A stretch of DNA of 64,000 nt, from NCBI GenBank assembly GCA_963978895.1, contig OZ022238.1, positions 6,932,150 to 6,996,149 of the forward strand, in the 5' to 3' direction. The notes below the pieces were generated by a model, which worked only from the letters and a program-made list of their open reading frames with translations, was not told the origin of the DNA and made no database searches. This document shows positions 10,458-22,285 of the stretch, in pieces. The stretch's first letter is position 1. Each line of letters begins with the position of its first letter. Source of the stretch: Erpobdella octoculata. Its lineage: Eukaryota; Annelida; Clitellata; Hirudinida; Erpobdellidae. The translations under genes and the position numbers were made by a program.

Positions 10458-13400
10458 TCAGCAAAGCATTGCTAACCGACTCCAGACCATAGACAACAAT
10501 TCTGCATAACTCGAGTAAATCTTACTCGTAAGAAAGTATAGTAACTTCATAGAAATTTGCCAACAGCTTAGGAATTGTGCTCTACCTACCATCTGTAGCA
10601 GATTTGGGATATCGGGGACTGGAAAGCCGTCTCCCCTGGGTTCCTTTGAAGCACAAACCATCGGGCCCCCCACGGGAATCCACAAAGGCACGATGTCGTA
10701 CCAGCGATTCATACTCCAAAAATAGTATTTGCCAATATGATCACCTGCAATTCTACCAAATCTCACGGCTATTCTGAGATTTTGCTTTTGCTTCCCCCAG
10801 TAGTCAGGTGGTTTTGTACCTAAATGCCAAGGCACATCCTTTGCACTCTTCCAAGAATCTCTCACACCCGCAAGTAGGTTCAAAGTGAAATAACTATAAA
10901 CAAAACCAACCATTCGAGGAACTGAAAATACATGGAAAAGTCGGTCACCTACAGACTTAGCATTTAATAACCTTAATGGATAGGCCATCGGCCATCTAGA
11001 GAACAAATCGACAACCACCAGGGCATAATTGTACTTGGGTCGGACAGTCACACTATCACCCGCTGGAATTATGGGCCCTATACAATCCATAACTAAATGA
11101 TTAAATGGTAGTTCGTCTCCCCTTGGTATGGGAGTTATGGGGACTCGATCTCTTTTTCTAACAGGTGCCCTTAACTGGCACACGGGGCACGACTCACAAT
11201 AGGTTTGAACTTGTTTCTCCATATCGGGAAACCAAAAACTGAGTCGAATACGCTGCCGTGTACTCTTGGCAGCCATGTGCCCCGAATAGGGAGCGTCATG
11301 CCCCATCTGTAACACTGCAGGTATACGACTCCTGGGCAAACACAACTGTTTTATGGAATGACCCCACTGATTCTCCTTGTGAAACAAAAGTCCCCTGTCG
11401 ATATAAAAGTTTTTACGCTTATCTATACCTAGCAACCAGAAGGACTTAAGTGAAGGACAATCATGTTGCTCTTTAGCAAACGCCTCGTGATCATTACTAT
11501 CATCTACCCCCTGACAATCATCGATAACGGTTGTAAATCGAGCGTCGGTTCGTGAATCACTTCCGCCTGCATCAGCACCTGGACAAATATCATCACCCGC
11601 AACTACAGAAACACCTATGTCCTGACAAGTATCGGTCTGTGAATCAACTTTCCTAGCATCAGCACCTGGACAAATATCATCACCCGAAACTACAGAAACA
11701 CCTATGTCCTGACAAGTATCAGCCTGTGAATCAACTTTCCTAGCGTCAGCAGCACGAGAAACACCTTCACCGAGAATCAATGCAACATCTGGACTATGCT
11801 CATCATTACGAGGTTCATCTAAAACAAAATATTGTGAATTAGTTATTTCGAGACTGGGAACATTCACATCAGAGTCATGTGCATTTTGTTTGTTCTTACT
11901 AGGGTATGCAACGGTATCGTACAATGATATCGTTTTTAATAGGTTACTTACGGAGGGAGTGATAATAATTTGCTCATTAAGATTTGGGACGACAGCAAAC
12001 CATGCACGAACCTTGGGTGCTAGGTTCACAATGTCATCACCCACAAGATCTGGTCGAACAACTAATCTAACACAACCTACAATTTCTGGTTGACCTTTAA
12101 GGCCAGATAATTTTATAAATTTATGTGGTACCCTATGAAGAGATTTAACTAAATCTTCTCTAATGCAACACACCTCTGCACCACCATCAATCAAAGCTGG
12201 AATAGATGGTAATTGATCGATAAATACATTCTCATAAGACCTAATGTGATAATCATCAACATCTATAATGGGACATGCTTCGGGACAGGGAAAAGATTTT
12301 TGACCATCAAACAATATTTTCCTATCAACGAGACAATTACGGGAATTTTTTGACTGAGAGGACAAATTTTTATCATCAACAAATGTTTTCCTATCACCGA
12401 GACAATTAAAGGAATTTTCTGTTTGACAACAATTAATTCTGGGATTAGGTAAATTTGAGGAAGGGAATTTGTGTAGAGGACATTCCTTGAACGAATGACC
12501 CTTCTTATGGCATTTAAAGCATAAACCATACTTTTTATCCTTATCCATATTAGGATCAATGGATATTTTATTCATTCTATTAGGAATAGGAGACCCTGAC
12601 CCTTTATCTGTTGGTTTTGGGTTGTTAAATCGAGGCGGTCTAGTCTCATGCTCGTGTGTGGCCATGTAGCTATCCGCAACGCGTGAAAGCTCTAGATGAT
12701 TTAACCAATCATCCTTTTCCTGAGTTAAAATAAAATCTGCACAACTGGGAGACGTTAGTTGTTTCAACCTATCGGCACACATCAAACTAACTAATTGATG
12801 GAAATTCTCATCAATATTCCTACTTTTAATATAATATGATAACGCTGTGTGTAATTCAGAAGCTACCTGTGAATAAGTCTCACCAGGTCTCCTTTTTACA
12901 GCATAAAACCTCTCCCTCAAAAGACTGGGAGTGACCCGAAATTCCTGCAATAGAATTTGCTTTAGTTCCTCATAGTCACCTAACTGAACAACGGTCAATC
13001 GACTCAAGATTGAACGAGCTCTATTATTCAAATGGGCCTGCAATATTTTGGGTTTCACATCATCATCGACTTGGTATGATGTAAACTGATTCTCGAGATA
13101 TTGAAAATACCCCGGTATTGCAGCAGGATCTGAAGGAAACTCCGCCATTATACCCTTCATGGCATTTAGAAAGCGACTAGTGCGAACGGATAAGGAAACC
13201 TCAAGACTATTGTGGTCCTGAATCCTTTCACGTTCCAGCTCTAGTTTAGCTTCAGCAAGTCTGCGGGTGGCCCTATCCTCCTCTAACCTAGCTTCAGCGA
13301 GTCTGCTCTCCTGTTCTAACTTCGCTTCGGCGAGTCTACGGTTCGCCCTATCCTCTTCTAACTTAGCGTCAGCGAGTCTACGCTCCTGTTCTAACTTAGC

Positions 13401-13643
13401 TTCAGCAAGTCTACGGTTCGCCCTATCCTCTTCTAACTTAGCTTCTTTAGCCGCCAATTCTGCTTCGCGCAATGCTAACTTACGCTCAGCTAATTCTGAT
13501 TTGAAATTTTTGCTAACGTTAGTATCTTCACTAACTCTACGTGGACGCCGACTATCATCAACAAATTGATAGTGCTCCTCGCTAAGGATCCCTGTTGGAC
13601 TATCCTGCGCAACTGACTCTTCAACCGTAGGGGTTCTAATCAT
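10458..13643 (-). CDS. Gag-protease-integrase polyprotein of the Gypsy-type element
   Basis: 1,061 codons, uninterrupted. In order: a Lys/Arg/Glu-rich coiled coil of tandem EEDRANRRLAEAKLEQE-like repeats (about residues 47-145); an alpha-helical Gag domain with a SCAN-like stretch (about 165-330; YEELKQILLQEF, RPGETYSQVASEL); a CCHC knuckle CFKCHKKGHSFKEC (about 375-390); an aspartic protease site ALIDGGAEV (about 480), with Gly where most have Ser or Thr; a linker with two near-identical ~30-residue repeats (about 625-700); an integrase zinc motif (HDAPYSGH ... CESCPVC, about 778-815); and the start of the catalytic core (DCIGP, then DLFSRWP). The third acidic residue of DDE is not evident and the last ~150 residues match nothing I know. 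RT and RNase H are absent. It probably supplies structural proteins but needs RT from elsewhere. Confidence 0.85.
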   Translation of the reverse strand: MIRTPTVEESVAQDSPTGILSEEHYQFVDDSRRPRRVSEDTNVSKNFKSELAERKLALREAELAAKEAKLEEDRANRRLAEAKLEQERRLADAKLEEDRANRRLAEAKLEQESRLAEARLEEDRATRRLAEAKLELERERIQDHNSLEVSLSVRTSRFLNAMKGIMAEFPSDPAAIPGYFQYLENQFTSYQVDDDVKPKILQAHLNNRARSILSRLTVVQLGDYEELKQILLQEFRVTPSLLRERFYAVKRRPGETYSQVASELHTALSYYIKSRNIDENFHQLVSLMCADRLKQLTSPSCADFILTQEKDDWLNHLELSRVADSYMATHEHETRPPRFNNPKPTDKGSGSPIPNRMNKISIDPNMDKDKKYGLCFKCHKKGHSFKECPLHKFPSSNLPNPRINCCQTENSFNCLGDRKTFVDDKNLSSQSKNSRNCLVDRKILFDGQKSFPCPEACPIIDVDDYHIRSYENVFIDQLPSIPALIDGGAEVCCIREDLVKSLHRVPHKFIKLSGLKGQPEIVGCVRLVVRPDLVGDDIVNLAPKVRAWFAVVPNLNEQIIITPSVSNLLKTISLYDTVAYPSKNKQNAHDSDVNVPSLEITNSQYFVLDEPRNDEHSPDVALILGEGVSRAADARKVDSQADTCQDIGVSVVSGDDICPGADARKVDSQTDTCQDIGVSVVAGDDICPGADAGGSDSRTDARFTTVIDDCQGVDDSNDHEAFAKEQHDCPSLKSFWLLGIDKRKNFYIDRGLLFHKENQWGHSIKQLCLPRSRIPAVLQMGHDAPYSGHMAAKSTRQRIRLSFWFPDMEKQVQTYCESCPVCQLRAPVRKRDRVPITPIPRGDELPFNHLVMDCIGPIIPAGDSVTVRPKYNYALVVVDLFSRWPMAYPLRLLNAKSVGDRLFHVFSVPRMVGFVYSYFTLNLLAGVRDSWKSAKDVPWHLGTKPPDYWGKQKQNLRIAVRFGRIAGDHIGKYYFWSMNRWYDIVPLWIPVGGPMVCASKEPRGDGFPVPDIPNLLQMVGRAQFLSCWQISMKLLYFLTSKIYSSYAELLSMVWSRLAMLC

Positions 13644-14043
13644 ATTTATGAAACCTTACTACACAGAAGAAAAGAAAGAAAAACCTAACTGGGCAATCCG
13701 GCAACGATAAAATCTCTAACCTGAGATGTGGATCGGCCCTCCTTGCGAAATGGATGTCGCCACGTGGTCGAACTGAACGGTCTGAAACTGTCTGGACTCT
13801 TTCTCCAGCACTGAATCGTCAATCGTCGATCTTGCGATGAGGATCCTCCTTGATCTGGTCGATTTGCGTCGAATCCCTGGTCGGTTTTGCAGATCCCGGT
13901 CGAATTCCGCTGATCCCGCCAAAACCACTGGATACCGCCAAAGTCGTTAGATCACCAAACTCGGTAGAACTTCACCAACTCGATGAACTCTATCGCCCAG
14001 GACGAATCTCAACCAAAACTGATCGGTGTATCGACTGACCGTA

Positions 14044-14069
14044 CCACCGTTGCCACCAAAAATACTCTC
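14044..14069 (-). other. Candidate primer-binding site region
   Basis: Just inside the 5' LTR the minus strand reads GAGAGTATTTTTGGTGGCAACGG. The TGGTGGCAACGG part starts with the TGG expected opposite a tRNA CCA end. The offset of about 11 nt from the LTR is larger than usual and I cannot name the tRNA. Confidence 0.4.
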
Positions 14070-14451
14070 TGTCACGACTTCGCCTTTGCGATAGTCGATA
14101 TGCCGGAGAAAATTTAAGTCGAAATAAAGTTAAAGACGCTCTTTCACGAATATCAATCAAGATTATCAGAATTATCAGCAATAACACGACAGATATAAAA
14201 AACAGTTTCAACTTCGATCAAGCAATGGCGAACAATGGCGAACAATGGCGAACAAGAACCAGAAGGGCCGAAGTAGTTCGCGACAGCCTTATATATACAA
14301 GCCCTCCAGGCTACAGGCTACAGGCTAAAACGTTCAAATATTCGCGCAACAATCCGAACACGCAACGTTGTGCAATACCCCTTGCACCACCTGCGCCGGA
14401 AATCCCAAAGTATAGATCCAGGCACGCACCTGCGTTTACGCGGGCGTGACA
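14070..14451 (-). repeat. 5' LTR of the Gypsy-type element
   Basis: 382 bp, the same as 9500-9881 apart from one noticed base. It is upstream of the minus-strand ORF, so it should carry the promoter. The downstream TSD ACGGG is at 14452-14456. Confidence 0.92.
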
Positions 14452-15304
14452 ACGGGTTTCACCATTTTTTACAAATTTGGTTTCCAGGACCTTAAATGTG
14501 GGGTGGACAATAGGGCTATTTGGTTTTTTAAGTAACTGCTACTCAACAACTGTAAATGCTACAAAAGTAAAAATTAGTATTTAGTTTCTACTCTAAAAAT
14601 AAGGATATATGTGTTTCACCATTTTTTGAAATTTTGGTTTTCAGGACCTCAATTGTGGGGTGGAAAAAAGTTTCTTTGGTTTTTAAAGTAACTGCTACTC
14701 AAAAACAGATGTCAAAATTAGTATTTAGTATTTACTCAAAAAATAATGATATAAGTGTTTCAACATTTTTTAAAATTTTGGTTTCCAGGACCTCAATTTT
14801 GGGGTGGAAATAAGGGTTATTTGATTTCAAAATAACTGCTACTCAAAAACTGTAAGTGCTACAAATGTAAAAATGAGTATTTTGAAGTTTTGTGCCGGTT
14901 AAAAGTAGCTAAGTCCAATTTATCACCGGCCGGGCCAAGCCGTTATTTTAGAGTCTTCAGACGGGCCAGGCTAAACCTTAAATCAAAGTGGGACGGGCCA
15001 AGGTTTTTCACATAGTATTTAGATATTTTAGTGATTTTAGGGTCTTCAGTTGGGCGGGCCAAACCTGAAGTCAACGTGGGACGAGCTGAAGTTTTTCATC
15101 AAGTATATAGAACTTCTAGGCCTGTAAGAATGGGCCGGGCCTAATTCAGACAGGCTGTGCCGGGCCAGGAGTTTGGGTTTTTAAAACGGGCTGGGCTAAG
15201 TTGTCGACGGGTCGAGCCGAGACCTAAAAAATTGATCTCTACTATAGTAGCACGGTTCAAAATCTCTAATTTCATGCGAGCGAAGCCGCTACGGGCACTG
15301 CTAA

Positions 15305-17107
<1,803 letters not shown>

Positions 17108-17184
17108 TGTGAATAACGTTCTTTTACCGATAATTTTGCTGAACTCCTAATTGTTTAATCCAAAATTCAGTTTGAGTTTACAAA

Positions 17185-18912
17185 ATGATTTTTCAACCAA
17201 ATTCTCTTAAAAAATTGTGCGAAATTATTTCAGTTGATAATTTCAAGCTTCTTTTTCTCAAGAAAAAGAAAGACACTTGCTGTTCTAAGTTTTGCCAGGT
17301 ACGTTACAGATTCCGAGATGATTTGTAATTACTTTCGCACATGATTAGAAATATTGTACAAAGAAGCAATCAGATCTGTCGTTCAATTCCTCTAGAATAT
17401 CTAATACCATGGATGATTGACTCAGAAAAATCTAATTTTTAAGACATTATTCTCATGAATGCTAGAAGTAAGCCTCTAGATAAATGTAAATGCATAACAA
17501 ATATCTTAAGAGACCAAAAACCATCCGTTTTTTGTTTGACTTGTTGTCAATTTTTAAACGATAAAACGTTACCAGATTCAATTCACAAGATTATTCAAAA
17601 ACTTCCATCAATGTGCAACAATCTTGTTATATTAGAATTTTACATTGCATTCGATTTATGTCGTTACGGTAACAATTGTCCCCTGTGTGATGATGATGAA
17701 AACAATTCCTATGCATTGAACTGTCCAAATCTGCGTGAACTTTCACTAACTAATTGTTTAAGTTCATTACTGGATCTTTTTGAAAATTTCAACATTTCTT
17801 TTTCCGACGAGAAACTCCATTGCTTCTATCTAAATGGATTTCACATAGATTCTTTTTTGAAGCGAATTCATTTGTTCATAAACATTAAAAAACTGTCATT
17901 AATCTCTATGTCGAAAGGAAATTTCAAAAATGTTGTTGACGCAGTATCCACTTTGACTAAAGTTACGTTTTTTGAGTTTATTTGGAACGATTGTGCTTTG
18001 AAAAACGACGCTAATTATAATGAACAAATGATTAGATTACTAAGTTTTTTACCTAACTTAACGTACCTTGATGTTGGTTTTTCGCAACTAATGGGACAAC
18101 AGAGCAAACCAGCTTTGTCGTGGATGTTCATGAAGAAATTTTCATACTTGGGACTTTCTAGCGAAAACATAACAATTAAAACTAATGAAAAAGATTTTAG
18201 CAATATGGAACTTGTCAAGTCTGAAGCAATTGGTTCTTTTGCAACATTTGATGGAATGATTGAAATGTTGAAAAAGTCTGTGAAACAACAGCCTGGTGTA
18301 TACCAATGTTTGACCACAATACTTTCGAATTGGGAAGATTTACGTTATGACTTTATGAACAACTGTGAATGCGTTATTGAACTGTTGTGCAAAATTGACT
18401 CCTTCTATTTGCATTTTTTAGAGATCACAGATCGTTGCTTTGATTTGTTTTTGAAAATGTTAAATGCCGGTTTGTCAAAAAAACTAATAACCCGATTTTT
18501 AAATAACTATTTGCGTAGCGACTTCAGAGATACGGAATGTTATTTTGAAAGAAACGTAAATGTTCTTCAAGATAGAGCAGTATACTTGATTTCAAATACT
18601 GCTAAGGTTGATTTTCCATGGCACACTAATATTGATGCTCTATGGAAAAACAATAATTGGGCAAATATTTTATTGAACACTTCACAAATTTCAAAACAAG
18701 TATTAAAGTCAGTTAAAAGACATGATAAAACATATCATGAATATACAGGACAACCACTTCCGCACCTTTATAATTTCTTGAAATCAATTAGTTCCCTTGT
18801 AGCTAAGAAATCGTGTGCTTGGTGGTTGAAAAAGTTCTTCCCGATTTTATGTGAAAGACATGAAAGTAAGACTGAATTCAAAAATTTAAAAAATTCTTTG
18901 AAATTTATCTAA
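17185..18912 (+). CDS. ZYG11/ZER1-like LRR protein, paralogue 1 (interrupted N-terminus)
   Basis: The open frame from M at 17455 gives 485 aa with degenerate leucine-rich repeats (LRELSLTNC, IKKLSLISM, LPNLTYLDVGFSQL, FSYLGLSSEN), a layout like that of ZYG11/ZER1, the CUL2 ubiquitin-ligase substrate receptors. It is a relative of the minus-strand genes at 43101 and 50485. Upstream in the same frame, from ATG 17185, lies SLKKLCEIISVDNFKLL, which matches the paralogues' start and resembles a VHL/BC box (S/TLxxxC). Two in-frame stops (TAA 17326, TAA 17440) separate the parts. Either this copy is a pseudogene, or translation starts at 17455, or an intron is removed (donor GTAATT at 17325 with acceptor CTAG at 17462-17465 restores the frame). 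AATAAA lies at about 18968. The family call is by motif pattern only. Confidence 0.55.
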
Positions 18913-19139
18913 AACTTTAGCTAACAACTAATTGTTAAATTAATTTTGTTGATATCAATTTTATTATAATAAAAATATTAAACTACATTTATTAATTGTT
19001 TTGAATTTTGCAATAAGATTTTATCAGGCACATAATTTCAGCTTTTTCCAATGATTGAGTGCAAATTTTCGGCCTAGGTATTATAATAAAACTTATTTTA
19101 TGTAAAAGCACTTGATAAATAATTTAAACACTTTTTAAA
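18913..19139. other. AT-rich sequence downstream of the ZYG11-like gene
   Basis: No gene recognised. It contains AATAAA (about 18968-18973), the probable polyadenylation signal of the preceding gene. Confidence 0.4.
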
Positions 19140-19485
19140 TCCCTTATATTAACTTCACCGGCGCCTTGCTAGCTTGCTTACTTTCTTGATTACTTGCTTG
19201 AATGTTTACATACCTTAAAAGACAAAATTAACTAGTTTCACGATATTCAATCAAGCTTAAATTTGGATAATGGGTTCATTTCTTGTGACAATTCCTTTTA
19301 TTGAAGTTTGACAATTTTTAGAAAAAAAAATAATTGAAATAATAATTATCTAGGTTTTAAATCAAAAACAATTTCAAATACAATTAAATGTGCCTGCAGG
19401 TATTGTGGTTTACATATATAACTTCCAAAATGTCAATTTAAAAGAAAAAACTTTGCAATAAATGAAAAGCCTGCAAATCCAGAAA
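19140..19485 (+). repeat. Dispersed repeat with CTTGCTTG motifs
   Basis: About 340 bp shared with 59618-59950 in the same order: a TTGC-rich start, TTCACG(A/T)(T/C)ATTCAATC, AATTATCTA(G/T)GTTTTAAATCAAA and ATAAATGAAAA(G/A)CC. Shorter relatives with the same CTTG-rich start occur at about 24797 and 42330. It may be the 5' part of another Helitron-like family; no coding content. Confidence 0.6.
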
Positions 19486-21597
19486 TCTTATATATAAAAA
19501 TGAAATGTTTGTTTGTTTGTTCGGACATAAAATGTAAACGGCCGAACAGATTTAATTGAAATTTGGCACACTTATGTATCTTATTCAAGCGGTGGTTCCT
19601 GTAAAATTTTAAATAAATTGGTTTCTCCGTTGATGTTTTATGGACAAAAAACATTTTGGTCAGCGGTAGTAAGTTGGAGTAAATTTTTTTTCTACAAAAT
19701 AAAATTAATTTATAGTTGAATTATACAAAATATTTTTAATTTTTTTTCTTAAGTTTTAAAGGTTTAAAATATAAATATTAAATTAAATAAATATGTGTGT
19801 TGTTTAGTGCCGCCCATAGATATCTATGGTGCCGCCGGATACCTTTGTTTTGATTTCATAGATAGAAGAGCTCATTGAGGCTCATTCTCTTCCGAACCTC
19901 CGATACGACAGCTCTGCTATCGGTAAACTTTATATTTGATTTTAGCAACTTATTTTTTAAATCTAGATAACTTTGGATTTCAGGACTAATCAATAAATTG
20001 CAGGTGGAATTTCTTCTATTTAGAGATCTTTTGTGCTTCACAAAAAGAGTTCCAGACTTAACAAATCAAAATTAAATCAAATTAGAAATTCATTGTTCAT
20101 ATCTCCCATTCAAAAGTAAGTGGCAAAGCTTTGGTAATTTGTTTTTAGTTTTTAAAATCATGATTTCCTGTGTATCTTTCAATTTGTTTCGTTTGTTGCA
20201 TTGCACGTGTTTAATTATGTTATATTATTATTAATTATTATAAGATTATCATTATGCTCTAACATTTTGTGTTTTACAAAAAGGAGTTGCAGATTGGAAA
20301 AATAAATTTAAATTCATTGTTCATATTTATCGTTCAAGGCTTCTGACTTCAATTGTTCCTCATCTAATATTGTTGAGCGACGAGCTTGCTATCAGCCTAT
20401 CGGTAAATGAGAAATTTTTTTGGGCAGGTAAGTTTTTTTTTATGTGATGGCATTACAACCATTATTATTCACGAGTAGTTATGACTATAAGATTATGAAT
20501 TAATTTATCGGTCTTATTTTATTTTTTACTTTTCAGAGGAAATTAGAAAATTACATTTTAAAGAAAATCTTACATGCAACACCAATTTATTGTAAAAGTT
20601 TCACTGATATATGAGGTGCATGAAATTTGAAAGAAATGAAAGCAAGTGCAGTATTTTTGTGTTTCAACAAAATCATGAACAAAGTTCTCAAGCCAGCCTA
20701 TCAATCTGCTGCTGTTTTATTCAATTTATAATTGCATCATTTGCTAAATAAAAGTGGTACTCTTCGATTGTTCCAAATTGATGATCTCAGAAAACTCTCG
20801 GAAAATTCATTAAGTTAATGCTTTGAAGGTTTTTAATATTATTATTACTTCATGTTTTATTTCAATCTGTGTTTTATATCACATTTTTCAAAGCCACGGG
20901 TCAACATTTATTAACATGCCACATGTAGCGTTATATGCTTTCTGTAGACATGACACTTAAAAACTAAGAACAACTCAAAAACTAAGACTAGCGATTTTAC
21001 GAAAAGCAGCTGTTGAACAGTGTGTGATAAATCTATTGTAAGCATTTATAATCTTACAAGTATTTAAAATAAATATAACCTGTTGAGATATATGAGCGGA
21101 TTTTAACATTATTGCAGCCGTTAACTAATAAAAAAAAATTTTTCAGCTTCAGTCAATCATAATAAGCCTTTGCAGAAGATCACACTTGCAGAGTGGAACC
21201 AATACATTAAAGAACACTAATTAAAATTGAGGAAGTTCAGACGTAACTAAACGAGCAAACCAAACAACAAAGTGTTAACGAGAGAACAGATCAATTTTGA
21301 TGACTGTGCACAGCATTCCACTACAGCCCATCTAAGCCACATTGGGAAGGCTCTAAAATTTAATGGAGGAACAGAAGAGCGAAAAGAAGAGCAAGCTGGA
21401 GCGGTAAAGCGTAAAAGCAACCGGGATCGGGAAAAGTAAAAAAGACCGGGGCCGGAAAAGCGACCGTGAGCAGAAATGCGACCAGGAGTGAGAAAGCGAC
21501 ATGGAACGGGAAAGCAAGCGGTTAAGGAAACGGGAGCCAGAGAGAAAACGATAAAAAGCCTTTAAAATCCCCGGGCAACGCCGGGTAACCCAGCTAG
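19486..21597 (+). mobile_element. Helitron H2, complete non-autonomous copy
   Basis: 5' TC TTATATATAAAAATG followed by GTTTGTTTGTTTGTTCGG and a conserved leader. The 3' end is the hairpin CCCCGGGCAACGCCGGG, a short spacer and CTAG (21594-21597), followed by T. These are canonical Helitron ends. Length 2.1 kb. No Rep/helicase ORF is present. About 21370-21545 is an imperfect purine-rich minisatellite (CGGGAAAGCGACC-like), which recurs just before the 3' end of every H2 copy in the window. The interior (19700-21300) is AT-rich without coding signal. Confidence 0.85.
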
Positions 21598-21957
21598 TAT
21601 AAGATATTTCTTAAAAACATGGTTTTTACGGCTACTTGTTAATTTTTTAGGAAAATGTTTGGACGAATTTATTTAATTGTTCAATCAAAAATTAAAAAAA
21701 AATCTATGCAATTATGGTTTACTAGAAGTACCCTCGCCGCTTCACTCACTAAATTTAGAAAATATGAACCATGCATCAAAGAGCCCTGCGCGATTCTTTA
21801 GACCTGGTCCATCTCAGGCCCGACCCGTTTCATATAGGCACATAATTCTAGGTCCGAACCAGTCCGTTTCATAGAAACAAAAGTCGAGGCCCGGTCCGGT
21901 TCGTGCTGAACTGGACCTAACTAGTTTTAACGGGCACAAATCCATCATTTTTTGGTG
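21598..21957 (-). mobile_element. Degenerate Helitron H1 end and flank
   Basis: 21730-21945 resembles a reverse-oriented H1 3' segment: CGCCGCTTCACTCACTAAATT (cf. AATTTCATGCGAGCGAAGCC inverted), GAACCATGCATC, GGCCCGACCCG blocks and GAACTGGACCTAACTAG. It is heavily mutated. 21598-21730 is plain AT-rich sequence. Confidence 0.5.
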
Positions 21958-22028
21958 ATGATGGTCGGTGGCTCAGTTGGTAAGAGCGCTTGCATCCAGG
22001 TGAGGCGGTGTTGCCGTAGACAAGACAC
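21958..22028 (+). mobile_element. tRNA-like SINE head, 5' part (split by Copia element)
   Basis: The hairpin CCATCATTTTTTGGTGATG (from about 21942), A box TGGCTCAGTTGG and GAGGCGGTGTTGCCG are present. The Copia element then interrupts the unit before the B box; the remainder, GACACGTGGGTTC, is at 24524-24550. Confidence 0.7.
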
Positions 22029-22285
22029 TGTTAAAGTAGTATTTTGTAATAATATCTTTGTTATATACTTATCAAAAGTTAGGTTATTTGATCTGCCCTA
22101 CTTCCCGTATAAGTTATATACTTAAGTTAAGCTGTAACTTATAAATGCACTTGTGTTCCAATTAATAAACAAAGTTTTTCTCAACAGGTTATGTGCCCAG
22201 TTCGTTGTTAAAATTGTTTGATAAAGTTAAGAATTAGAACGAGTTATTTCTTTTTAAATTTCTTTGTGAAGTCTAAAGTTTAATT

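Larger units (their letters stand above)
9500..14451 (-). mobile_element. Ty3/Gypsy-type LTR retrotransposon without RT (possibly Gmr1-like)
   Basis: Full-length by its ends: two 382-bp LTRs (TGTCACG...CGTGACA), 5-bp TSD ACGGG at 9495-9499 and 14452-14456, and a single large ORF on the minus strand. I find one LTR difference (C/A near 9804 and 14374), so the insertion is recent. Internal length is about 4.2 kb. The order is Gag (SCAN-like) - CCHC - protease - integrase, with no YxDD-type RT before the integrase or in the 577 bp after the ORF. A SCAN-like Gag with IN directly after PR resembles the Gmr1 clade, where IN precedes RT; on that reading the RT-RNase H end is deleted. Confidence 0.85.
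8723..15304 (+). mobile_element. Helitron H1 copy E, split by the Gypsy element
   Basis: 5' end at 8723 and 3' end GGGCACTGCTA at about 15304. The Gypsy-type element at 9500-14451 sits inside a satellite unit. Removing it and one copy of its TSD (ACGGG) restores GATATACGGGTTTCACC, the normal unit sequence. Without the insertion this copy would be about 1.6 kb. Satellite units are spaced 157 bp apart (near 9114, 9271 and 9428). Confidence 0.82.
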
